The notes beneath the pieces are model-generated. The model searched no databases. It saw only the letters and a list, made by a program, of their open reading frames with translations, and had not been told where the DNA came from. Shown here piece after piece: positions 22,691 to 33,195 of a stretch of 64,000 nucleotides of DNA. Source of the stretch: Apiospora phragmitis (lineage: Eukaryota; Ascomycota; Sordariomycetes; Amphisphaeriales; Apiosporaceae). The position numbers were made by a program, and so were the translations under genes. Position 1 is the first letter of the stretch. Each line of letters opens with the position of its first letter. The stretch spans positions 3,472,001 through 3,536,000 of the forward strand of contig JAQQWL010000002.1 in the NCBI GenBank assembly GCA_038363925.1, read 5' to 3'.

Positions 22691-25600
22691 ATGGAGACCG
22701 AGCTGCAACACAAGCCGGGTGGTCACTATTCTGGTCGCAATCGCGTACCCAACATCCATGAATTCGTGGCCTCTCTCGATCGCGACAAGCGGGAACGAGA
22801 TGCTCAAATCGAGGCCGGCAAGGGTCGAGATGGAGGCGTCACTGACCACAAGCCTGAGGTGAAAAAGCCAAAAGGCCGGATCGTTACGGACCCCGTGACT
22901 GGGAAGGAAGTCGAGATTACAGATGTCGAAACGGATTTTATGTCGGCAGCGGACAATCCCATGGTAAGTTGTACCGCATCCACGTTCTCCCGCCGCGATT
23001 TAGCTATGATTCGCTTACACGATCCCGTTTTTAGCTCTCTGTCCCGAATGCGAATCTCGACAAGGAGACCACAGTCAAGACAGAAGCTACACAATCTGGC
23101 GAGGAGTATAGAGAAGCCCAGGATGTCACAGCCCCGCCAGACCCTGTGGCCACGGGCTCCACCTCAGACGTCCCTATCCATGGAGAGAAGACAAATATCT
23201 TATTTCACCCGACGCCCAGCGTCAGCTACGACCCAATGTACGTTATCATTGAAAAGCGGGCGACTATTCTCTGCGCTGGCATATTCTTTGGCATCGTCTT
23301 GATCGGGAAGTTCTTCGGAGGCAGACTCTTGGGCTTGATCCCCTTGGGTCTTGTCGTTGCCTCTGGTGTCTTCCTATGGATGAAGGACCTGGTCAGACAG
23401 GGCCGGGACATCGAGTGGTCGAGCGAGCAGAAGCGTGGCGAGTTCGCCACTGCCAATCTAATCCCCGAGTCGGTCGAGTGGATGAACACGCTTCTCGGCA
23501 TCGTCTGGGGCTTAATTAACCCCGAGATGTTCTCGGGTGTTGCGGATACCCTCGAGGACGTCATGCAAGCTTCCGTACCCGGCATCATTGAGAACGTCAA
23601 AGTCGCCGATATTTCGCAGGGAAACAACCCCATCAGAATCCTCAGTCTTCGGGCCCTACCTGATGTCCATATGAAGGACATCAAGGACGAAATGCACAAG
23701 AATAACGAGAAGATCAAGGACCCTCAGGAGCTTGCTGCTGACGAGGAGGGTGGTGACTACTACAACTTGGAATGCTCCTTTGCATACCATGCGAAGCCCA
23801 AGTCCAGCGGCAACGCTACCAACCCCCAGAACATGGGCATGCAACTAATCTTCTACCTGGGTATGAAAGGGTTGTTCGGTGTCCCTCTGCCCATCTGTAA
23901 GCCAACCGAGTCGCCCAATATGGAGTACCACTGCTAACAAACAACTAGGGGTCGAACTTATTGGCTTGGTAGGGACTGTGCGACTGAGATTGCAAATGAC
24001 TCCTGAGCCCCCGTTTCTCAAAGCTGTTACATTTACCCTCATGGGTGTCCCCAAGGTCCAAGCCGGCTGTGTTCCCATGATCGAGCGTGGAGTCAACATT
24101 CTCAACTTACCCGTGATTTCCAACTTCGTCAACTGGGCTGTCAAAGCAGCTTGCAGTATGTACGTCGCTCCCAAGAGTATGACCCTGGATCTGGGCAAGA
24201 TGCTCCAGGGCGACGATATCCAAAAGGAAACAAACGCCATGGGAATTGTATTCATTCGCATCCACAAGGCAACAGGGCTATCCAAGCAAGACGCTCGTGG
24301 TTCCGAGGGCGGTGGGTCCGATCCGTACGTGACTGTCAGCTTCTCCAAGTTTGGCAAGCCCATGTACTGCACTCGTGTCATCCAAGACGACCTGAACCCT
24401 GTTTTCGAGGAGACATGTGCCCTCATGATCACAACCGACCTCATCAAGGCCGACGAGCAGCTCTCCATGGAGCTTTGGGATTCGGATCGGTCCTCTGCCG
24501 ATGACGTCGTGGGCAAGGTCGAGTTGTCAATGCAGAAGTTGATTCAACACCCGGGGAAAATGTACGCGCAGGTCTCTAAGCTGCGTGGTGTCAAGGCCGA
24601 CAGCGAAATGCCCGGTGAGCTGCACTGGGAGGTCGGCTACTTTGGAAAGACGCAGTTCCGCGCGGCTCTGCGAACGGATGGCAAGGACCATAGCCTGCCG
24701 GTCGAGCTTCGCGACAAGAAGGAACTGCAAGATGAGAAGGGCGCCATCGACACTGCGGAGGAGGACGCTGTCATCCACACGCCTCCGGACCCTCTCTGGC
24801 CATCGGGCATTCTGTCCATCGTCGTCCACCAGATCGTCAACCTCGAGCTTGCTAACGTCAAGGGGTCCGAGGGCGGCAAGCGGAAGGGTGGCAAGGAGTA
24901 CGAACCTGCTCAGGATGCTGGCGAGATCAAGGAGGAGTCGAGCAAAAAGCTGCCGAGTCCTTACTGCACAATTTTGCTGAACGATGAGCTGGTCTATAAG
25001 ACGCGAACCAAGGTCGTTTCGTCCAAGCCCATCTTCAATGCTGGTACGGAGCGCTTTGTCCGTGATTGGAAGTCCGCTATTGTTACCGTCACGGTCCGCG
25101 ACTCTCGTAACCGACAGCATGACCCCATCCTGGGTGTTGTGCCATTGAAGCTGACCGATGTATTGCAGACGGCTAGTCAGGTAAGTGTTTTTCTGGGCAG
25201 CGTCAAAAGTTACGAGCTTATACTAATATCGCTTAGTCAACTCGATGGTATCCCCTGGATGGCGGAGTGGGCTTTGGCCGAATCCGCATCTCGCTTTTGT
25301 TCCGTTCCGTGGAGTTGAAGTTGCCGCCGCCCCAGCTTGGATGGGACGTTGGCACTTTCGAGTTCACATCGGATCAGATCACTTCAACTTACACTGACAA
25401 GGGCAAGATTAAGCTCCGGCTCCGCACTGGTGGAAGTTCTGGAATGATTAAGAGAGAGCAGTGTAATGTTGAGGGAGAAACCATGAGCTGGAACATTAGC
25501 GGCGATGACAAGAACTACAGACCGAGACTGCCTGTTCGCCATCGCTACCGGTCGCCTATTTTCTTCGAGTTCCACTCTGCTGGCCGACGACATGTTGACG

Positions 25601-26541
25601 TCTACGCAGCTCTGTGGTTGTCGCAGATTGTCGACGGCGAGGACCAGGAGTTTGATATCCCGATTTTCCGATGCAATAACGGTGTCCGACTATCGCAGAA
25701 CTTCATCACCGAGGAGAATTTCAAGTCCATCCCCGATATCAAGATGGAGGAGCTCGGCCGGCTCCGTTTCCGTGCCAAGTTCAAGGCCGGTACCGACCAG
25801 GATCATCTCCGATTTGTCAGCGACAATGACTCGCGTGAGACTATCGAAACCTGGGAAGCTTGCTACGCCGAGGGCGTCCGAGAAGAGGATGTCTCTAAGG
25901 AACTCCCTCCGGTCATCCAGCAGCTGCATGATGACTCGCTGACCCAGGGCCGCGACGTCCTGGCCAATGCAACCGAGGAGGAGAAGCGGAAGTGGCTCGC
26001 CAAGGACGGCACGGATTGGAGCGGCGTGTTCGGGAAAGACCCGGTCCAGTTCATGGGCGGCCAGCCCGGCGACCCCGAGGAAGACGATGAAGTAGAGGAT
26101 ATGTACGAGGACGAAGACTCCAGCCACGAAGATCCCATGTCACCAACCCGCCTTCGCCACGAGGAAACGGACCTGGGCATCGCCGACGGCGATACAGCGG
26201 GGCCGGCTCACGACGACCTAGCGGGCCACCGTCGGAATTCGTCGTCCCAGAGCGTTGACGGCGCGGGGTCGGAGATGACGCGGGCGACGACCAACCGCAC
26301 GAACCAGACGGGCAGCTCGGGCCACAGCCGCAAGAGCAGCGGCAGCAAGAACCCCATCACGGCGTACAAGGACTACCGCAACAAGAGCCGCGACCTGCAC
26401 CGCCAGCACCGGGGCCTCATGCAGTGGCGCCCCATGCGCAACATCCAATTCGCCAAGGACGAGGCCAAGTACGCTGTCCGCCGCGTCACCAAGCTCGGGG
26501 CCCTGGATGGGCGCGAGCCTGATGTTGAGACGGAGGTCTAA
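22691..26541 (+). CDS. Tricalbin-like SMP- and C2-domain protein (Mug190 type), ER-plasma membrane contact site candidate
   Basis: Large membrane-anchored lipid-transfer-type protein of 1223 residues in four exons: 22691-22963, 23035-23896, 23949-25180 and 25237-26541; all introns are GT...AG and in phase. Order of parts: hydrophilic N-terminus; two close hydrophobic segments at about residues 190-235 (ATILCAGIFFGIVLIGKF and LLGLIPLGLVVASGVFLW); an SMP domain beginning near VEWMNTLLGIVWGLINPE; a first C2 domain with GGGSDPYVTVSF and LNPVFEE; a second C2-like region with SPYCTILLND; and a conserved C-terminal block starting RWYPLDGGVGFGRIRISLL. An acidic/Ser-rich tail follows. This order matches fungal proteins named after S. 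pombe mug190 and resembles tricalbins and extended synaptotagmins. No frame break is present over 3.7 kb of coding sequence. Lipid transfer at contact sites is inferred from the family. Confidence 0.85.
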
Positions 26542-27373
26542 AAAAAGCCCAACTCAACAACAACAAACGCGGCAACAGTAGGAGGGGGAGAAACGATACC
26601 CGGTTGTAAACGATGAATGCTTTTCTGGTCCGTCTCTCTTCTGTAGAGCTTTAAAGTATTATCTGTTTTGTCTTGTGTTAAGTCGAAGAGGGAAAGAAAG
26701 GGAGAACATGGTGCCGAGTATTCCTTGTAAATGTAATATGGATAAGGATGGGTCTATTCAAACAGACATGAGAAACGCAGTATGAGATACGAATAATTAT
26801 ATATGCTATACTCAACCAACGGCAGTTTTACATCATGAAAAGCTCCAAGTGATATTTCTCATCAGCATGCCAGGTTCTTCTGAAACCGTGACGACTTCAA
26901 GGGACGTAAAATACACACAGTTAATATCATGTGAACATTCATCAACACAATCCTCTAGAAATGTCTACGTAGTAGAAGCTATGCATGCCCTTTCCAGTCA
27001 CTCGTGGGGTCCATCGCGTTGTTGCAGGTTGTGTACACTTGGCCGCAGTATGTCCTGTCCCTTGTTGGTTGCTTGAATATTGTTCATCTTTTGGTTGGTT
27101 ATATAGCTGTACTCTTAGAAATGCCATTTTCGTCATTTTTGTACAAAACATGCGGGCACGTCCTGCTTCCCTTGCTCGGTCCACGCACGATGTATATGCA
27201 ATATTCTACACCTTGTCGTACATTACAGGCAAGTGCCTGTCCTCGGTCTGTTGTTGTTCGCTCTTCGGCGGAACCAACACGACCAAGAGCGACCCCTGGC
27301 CAACGCCCCTCCCCAGAATTCGCCATCGACCTGCTCAGTAAACTTTCCTGTTTTCCTTTCGTCGGGTTTGATT
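26542..27373. other. Intergenic, convergent 3' regions
   Basis: About 830 bp, AT-rich around 26750-26830. Probably 3' UTRs of the SMP/C2 gene and MRP49. No gene seen. Confidence 0.6.
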
Positions 27374-28214
27374 TTACTGGTTGGCCAGGCGAATGGCCTC
27401 GGCCTCCTCGCGCGCGCGGGCCACCAGGTTCTCCTCGCGGCGCTTGTCGTCGATGTACTTCTTCATGATGGAGCGGTCGATGGCGGCGCGTTCGCGGAGG
27501 TCCTCGGTCTGGCGCATCTCGTTCAGCTCGTCGGGGCTGGGCCGCAGCACCGTGGCGCCCGTCTTGGTCAGGAACTCGGCCAGGATGTAGTCTGAGTGCT
27601 GGTGCTTCATCTCGATGGTCACGACGCGCTCCCCCTCCTCGGGCGGCGGCGCGGTGCACTCGTTGGTCGTGCTCGAGTGCGGCTGCTGCGCCAGCGGCGT
27701 TATGTGGGTTCCTTTGCCGGCGGGTGTGGTAGGGGCGGCAGCGGCCGCCGCCGCCGCCTGGCGGAAGTAGATGGATAGGGTGGCTGGACCGGCGTTATTC
27801 GTGGACCGGTTGACGATCATGGGAATCGCTGGATTCCAGAATTTGAGCCGAGGTAGACAATCTTTCCAGAATTTCCTGTGTAATGTCCCGGTCAGAATGC
27901 TGCTCTGCTTTCTCCTACACGACTGCAGCCGACCAATCGTACCTGGGTCCCAAATGTCCATCATTCCACCTTAAAGCGAAGTCCATATGTAATCTGGAGA
28001 TCTCCGGCGGGAGAATTGCTGCGCCAGGGCCATGCCGTAAGTTCAGGAGCTAACATCGATGTCAATACGCCTTCGTTCGTGTGTACCGACTTTATATGTG
28101 GAGGAGGGCTACCTTCTGCAAGGACGAGTTAGCAAGCTATTCCCAGGACATTATCAGGCCGTAGCGGCGACTTACGGCCTTTAATATGTTCATACGCTTT
28201 CCCGGGTTCACCAT
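27374..28214 (-). CDS. MRP49: MRP49 / mL61, mitochondrial large ribosomal subunit protein
   Basis: Component of the fungal mitochondrial 54S subunit with an L51/S25/CI-B8 thioredoxin-like domain. Three exons: 28176-28214 (13 residues, start MVNPGKRMN), 27943-28049 and 27374-27875, all with GT...AG junctions and in phase, 215 residues. Exon 2 encodes GPGAAILPPEISRLHMDFA and the block NDGHLGPR. Exon 3 continues KFWKDCLPRLKFWNPAIPM, the family signature, then an Ala run and a charged helical tail. The tiny first exon is missed by a simple frame search but matches the family N-terminus well. The gene is divergent from GEP3, another mitochondrial ribosome factor, across 380 bp. Confidence 0.92.
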
Positions 28215-28594
28215 CTTGACTGAATTGGAGCAACGATGCTCCTCTCAAACAGTGAATTGGTGGCAGTTGGGCAGCTTTCGTCGCTATGTCACCGTTCGTC
28301 GCATGGGGTAGACGTACAGTCGCAAATCGATAAATTTCCAAGCTCTCTGATGGAATACGGCCCGAAGGTTGATCCTGCCAGTGGTTGCTTGTATCTTTTT
28401 AGGGGATTTAGCGCTGAAACCAGCGCTGGGATTGGCGCATCACACCTGTTAGCTCTAGGTGAGCTCTAGGCCCGCCTTATCGCTGCCGATAACAATCATT
28501 GAGCCCGGAAATTTTGGGAGCTTCGCATCGGCTTCCTCAAAAGGCACCGGCATCATCGTCTTCTACCCTAAGTCCATGGGCAGTAAAACCAAAG
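28215..28594. promoter_or_regulatory. Bidirectional promoter of MRP49 and GEP3
   Basis: 380 bp separating the start codons of two divergent genes that both serve the mitochondrial ribosome. If the upstream in-frame ATG of GEP3 at 28499 is used, the gap is 284 bp. I did not find a clear TATA box. Shared regulation is inferred from the arrangement. Confidence 0.55.
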
Positions 28595-30914
28595 ATGCAC
28601 CGTGCCATATCAACCAAATGGCTCGGGTCTTCATTAAGGACCGCTGAGCGATCCAGTTCTCTTCAATTACCTATATTCTTATGCCCCGCCTTTGGCAACC
28701 GACATAATCATAATCTGTCTCGACCCCGAACGACCTTGCGAACCCCTCCTCCATCATGGAAGGCTCAGCGGCGATGTGTACAGACTCAAGCTGAGCCTAC
28801 CGATAGTGCCTTGATTGAACCCTCGGGGGTGCCCGAGCCCGACCCTGTGCCCATTAGAGATCTTCCTACCCAATGTACAGGATGCGGCGCATTGTCGCAA
28901 ACTTTCGCATCGGACCAGCCTGGGTACTATGATTTAGGTAGAAAAGCTGTGCGTTGGTACTTGGGCTTGGAGAAGTCTAGGAGCAAGAGAGCTATCAGAG
29001 ACCGCGAAGAGGAGGGAGTGTATCAAGATGTCCTTCGAAAGTTTGACGAGGCCGAGATAGAGAAGCTCGGCTTGGACGTCGAGGACATTGCTCCTACTTT
29101 AGCAGCCCAGCCAGAACCCGAACGTATGTACTTCCCTTGAACTCGCCTTCCGGAACTCGTGATTGACATGCTTCATTGTAGCTCAAGAGAGGCCCCTAAA
29201 AGTGCCGCTGTGCGATCGGTGCCATAACCTTATGCACCACCAGACCGGAAACTCCATCTTTCATCCTACCATGGACTCGATCCGAGATACGCTTGCCGAG
29301 TCTCCATATAAGTACAATCACGTATATCACGTCCTGGACGCCGCCGACTTCCCCATGTCTCTCTTGCCTCAGATTCATCAACTCCTGGATCTCATGCCAT
29401 TGCGAACAAAGAACCGCCGTGCCAAGGCTGGCAAGTTCTTCCACAACCAGAAGACGGAGATGAGCTTCATCATCACTAGAGCAGACCTTCTCGGGCCCAT
29501 CAAGTTCAGAGTCGACAGGCTGATGCCGTACCTGAGGGAAGTGTTGCGAGATGCTCTGGGAAGGGCGGGAAGAGAGCTTCGTCTGGGCAATGTTCACTGT
29601 GTTAGTGCCAGAAGAAGTTGGTGGACCAAGGAGCTTAAAGAAGATATTTGGAAGCGGGGTGGTGCTGGCTGGATGGTTGGCAAGGTTAACGTAGGCAAGA
29701 GCCAGTTGTTTGAAGCCGTTTTCCCCAAAGGCCGGATGGATTGGAACCCGAGTCGCCACCAGATTGCGATCGACATGTATGGGAAGGAAGTCACCAACAC
29801 AGGTTCTACGTCGGCAAGGGCAGGAGGCTCTGAGGAGTCGGGGGATGATTTGGGCGTCAAAATGGACGAACAGGACCTCGACGAGCTTGCTCTTTTGCCT
29901 CCGGCTGCACCCGAGAGCCAATACCCGGCGATGCCCTTGGTCTCCGATCTCCCGGGAACAACAGCATCACCTATCCGTGTTCCATTCGGAAACGGACGGG
30001 GAGAGCTCATTGATTTGCCTGGAGTAGAGAGAACAGGGTTAGAAAAGTATGTTAAGCCGGACCACCGCTCATCACTACTCATGCGATCCCGCATTGTACC
30101 GGAACAAATGGTCGTCAAACAGGGCAAATCCATTCTGCTCGGCGGGCTTATTCGAATCACACCTCGCGTTCCCGGGCCGATTGTTCTGTCATACGCATTC
30201 ACGCCTATCCAGCCACACTTGACTGCCACCGAAAAAGCGGACGAGCTCCAGCGGCAAGTGAGTGAGCTGAATATCGATACTATCACAGCGACTGGTACTG
30301 GCGAAACGATCAAGTTAGCGGGCTCGTACCCGCTCAAGTGGGATGTGACCAAGGAACGGTCTGGTCCTCTCACGAGGAGGGACGCCGTGGGTTTGAAGGT
30401 CAACCATCTGCCCTACCGCGTTCTGGCGACTGACATTCTCATCGAAGGTGTTGGCTGGGTTGAAGTGGTAGCGCAAGTACGAAAGAAGGATCTCTTCACC
30501 AGGCCAGCGGTAGCTGAAGAAGACTTGTCTCGTATGGAGTCAGAGTCGTCATCGCCTTGGGCTCAAACAGGCGCAAAAGCAGAAGCAGCAGCAGAAGCAG
30601 AGCCGAAAACTACAACAGCACTGTCTGCGCTAGAAAGGCTAGAGGCCATTGGGGAGGATCCGAGTAGAAGGCAGAAGACGTACGTGCCACCCCGTGTAGC
30701 AGCTGTTCCGATCAAGCCAGGCGATGAGCCAAACTGGCCCATCGTGGATGTCTATAGTCCAGAGGGCAGGTTTATTGGATGTCGCAAGCCCATGAACGGA
30801 TGGCTGTTGAACAAACCTCTGGTCACGGCAGCCCAGCAGAGGAAGAGACCTCGAAAGAGCATGAAGGGCCAGAAGAAGCTGGAGAAGAAGATAAGACGGG
30901 AGCAGACAGGCTGA
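28595..30914 (+). CDS. GEP3: GEP3/MTG3, circularly permuted mitochondrial GTPase (YqeH family)
   Basis: Mitochondrial GTPase of the YqeH group; yeast Gep3/Mtg3 helps assemble the small mitochondrial ribosomal subunit. Exon 1 is 28595-29123, the intron is 29124-29181 (GTATGT...TTGTAG) and exon 2 is 29182-30914, about 753 residues. The N-terminus MHRAISTKWLGSSLRTAERS is basic and hydroxylated like a mitochondrial presequence; an upstream in-frame ATG at 28499 is possible. A four-Cys zinc finger is split by the intron (CTGCGA, then CDRCHNL). Permuted G motifs follow in the order G4-like ITRADLL, G5-like SARRS, G1 GKVNVGKSQLF and G3 DLPG, the order expected for a circularly permuted GTPase. The C-terminus has a conserved W.V.DVYSPEG block and ends in a very basic tail, suiting rRNA contact. 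The frame is intact. Confidence 0.92.
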
Positions 30915-31388
30915 AATGCCATATCGCAACTCATGTACAACAGACTATGACAATATGTACTTTATTCTTAGTTGTATTTGTACCAGACACCCACTAAGGT
31001 TTTAAGTTAGGTAGATGGCGATTAGCTCCTGCTGATCTGGATCGTCCAGTCTCGCAAGACCCTTGCCAAGCCTACACCTGTGCCTTCCCGAAAACAAAAC
31101 AATGACGCGGGGCAAAAAGAACCATTCACCCCGCGATATCGATTAGATAAACACTGCGCATCGCATATCCTGGGATTCTTTACAACCATCTGTCACTGCA
31201 ACACTTACATAGGCACTCATTCTCTCTTACCACTCCACAAATGAAATCTGCTGAATAAGCCTTGCGCCTACTGTACTTGACTTCTTTGGAGCTACATACA
31301 CACACCTACAGAGAACATACAGACTGCCCATCTAAGGATTGATTCCATGTTAGGCGAAGAAACAGACAAGCACAGCCAGAAGAACAAT
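30915..31388. other. Intergenic between tandem genes GEP3 and YPI1
   Basis: About 470 bp holding the GEP3 3' end and YPI1 promoter. No gene seen. Confidence 0.6.
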
Positions 31389-31973
31389 ATGTCGAGTTCA
31401 AATCCACAGCAACAGCGCCCCGGCGGCGGCAGTAGCGGCGGCGCCAGTGGTAACGTCAACGAACGTACCCCGGGAACCGCCTCGCAGACCGTCACCATAG
31501 ACCCGACCACCTCGGAACCCATCTTGCGCCTGCGCGGCGGGCCCAGCAGCACCAGCGACCGCGGCCCGCGCGTGCAGTGGGCCGAGGGCACCGTCGACAA
31601 CGAAGGCCTGGGCCGCAAGAGCAGCAAGGTGTGCTGCATCTACCACAAGCCGCGGGAAGTGGGGGAGAGCAGCAGCGAGGACGATTCGTCGTCGTCGTCG
31701 TCCGATTCCGAAGACTCGGACTCGGGGGCGGCCCACCGAGCAGGGGACGCGGATCGGGTCGGCAAGGGCAGCAACAAGGGAAAGAAGAACAGGGGACACA
31801 AACACGACGACCATGACGGTCATGACCACGACGGCGAGAACTGCGACGGCCGCCACCAGAGACGCGGCAATAGGAAACCGACGAAGAAGCCGAGCCCGAA
31901 TGCGTACGAAAAGCAGCCCAAGCCCAAATCCAAACCGCAAGACGGCGGCGGCGGCGGCCCCAGTGGCTCATAA
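31389..31973 (+). CDS. YPI1: YPI1, regulator of type 1 protein phosphatase
   Basis: Small disordered regulator of PP1 (Glc7 type), homologous to yeast Ypi1 and human inhibitor-3 (PPP1R11). 194 residues from the ATG at 31389; an upstream in-frame ATG at 31347 would add 14 residues. The diagnostic block is [19 protein letters not shown] followed by VCCIYHKP. It contains the RVxW-like PP1-docking element RVQW and the Cys-Cys pair. After it come an acidic Ser run encoded by a TCG repeat, a His/Asp-rich stretch ([12 protein letters not shown]) that could bind metal, and a basic C-terminus ending in a Gly run. No intron. Confidence 0.93.
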   Translation: MSSSNPQQQRPGGGSSGGASGNVNERTPGTASQTVTIDPTTSEPILRLRGGPSSTSDRGPRVQWAEGTVDNEGLGRKSSKVCCIYHKPREVGESSSEDDSSSSSSDSEDSDSGAAHRAGDADRVGKGSNKGKKNRGHKHDDHDGHDHDGENCDGRHQRRGNRKPTKKPSPNAYEKQPKPKSKPQDGGGGGPSGS

Positions 31974-33195
31974 AACGGAAAGAAAATAATTATACATTCA
32001 TAATGGGGAAACGGCATCAAACTATATTTGTTCCCTATTCACATTTTTACGGGCCAGCGTCGATATGCGTTGGAAGCAACGTATAGGGTGATGAGCAGTT
32101 GTTATAGCTGAGTTCAAGAGCGGTGAGAAAGCAGGTTATCCCGGCACTTAGTGAGAGAGAGAGAGAGAGAGCCCAGTGAACCCAGTGTACTCTAGAATTG
32201 GTTGAGAGCGTCTACAATGCTGAGCGTATGGGCTGGTCACCCGAAGCAAGACCCCTATGCACCAGCACATTCACTATACCCCTTGCAGTTACGAAATAAA
32301 TACAATGAATAATCATCACCACAATACTCAAATACACAAAGGGACAGAACTTACGGCCACTATAACGAGAGTTTGATGTTCTACAGCCAATATGAGGCTT
32401 GATATACCATTAAAAGTATAACCAGACATTACTCCTAAACGCTGCGCTGTCTAAATCCTTGCTTTCCCAGAGGCCGGCGCTTCGGGGTCCCCTGCTCTTC
32501 TTCTGCCATCACCCAGATGATATGTGATCGATCTACCCCAGCTTTATTCAACTAACTTCACCCACCACATCTGCTCTCTCTCTATATGTTCCGCCCGACT
32601 TTGGAGGCGCCTATCAGGGCTCTCGTACCTCCACCCCAGCTGGCAACGGACGACGCATTGTCTAACCTGTTCGGGGTCCACGAATCTACCACTTGATCTG
32701 TCGCAGTCCTCTCATCAGTTCCATGGTGGGAAGAGAATAAGATGCGTTAGAGAAAATATCAAAGTTTTGATGCGCGCTCCCCCATACCCCAACTCCCCAG
32801 GTTGTAAAGATGATACGCATTCGAACCCACGTCTTTTTCTCTCCTACGCAAACACGACCTGTGAAGGCGAGCGGTAGTGTAAACATTACATCGGATCGTC
32901 TTGAAATTTTCGCCATGGCCGGAACAACCGGATAGAATCATCGTACATCTCTGTCTCTCGCATGAACTGGCATAAAAACACAAGCCTCCTCCCTTTCTCT
33001 ACGTAGGGCTGGCCGGGCCCATTGTGCGTCAACTTCGCGGTAGTAGTAGTACAAGATACGGTTGTGCCAAATCATCAAAGAACAACAACAGGTAAAAACC
33101 CAGAATCGATTTGCTTTGCGAAGTATGGCGTGCATTGGAGATGGGCCCGCGATTCATCTATGAAATCGATCAAACGCAGTGCTTTGCATGTATTT
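31974..33195. other. Intergenic, convergent 3' regions
   Basis: About 1.2 kb with an (AG)n tract at about 32153-32171. I see no gene; a tRNA-like T-loop sequence near 32818 was tested and rejected. Confidence 0.55.
32153..32171. repeat. (AG)n microsatellite
   Basis: About nine uninterrupted GA dinucleotides downstream of YPI1. Confidence 0.85.

Noticed and set aside
32800..32960. Minus-strand GGTTCGAATGC near 32818 with an anticodon-like CTTCACAGG upstream
   Set aside because: T-stem and acceptor stem do not pair; the distance between parts is wrong for a tRNA even with an intron.
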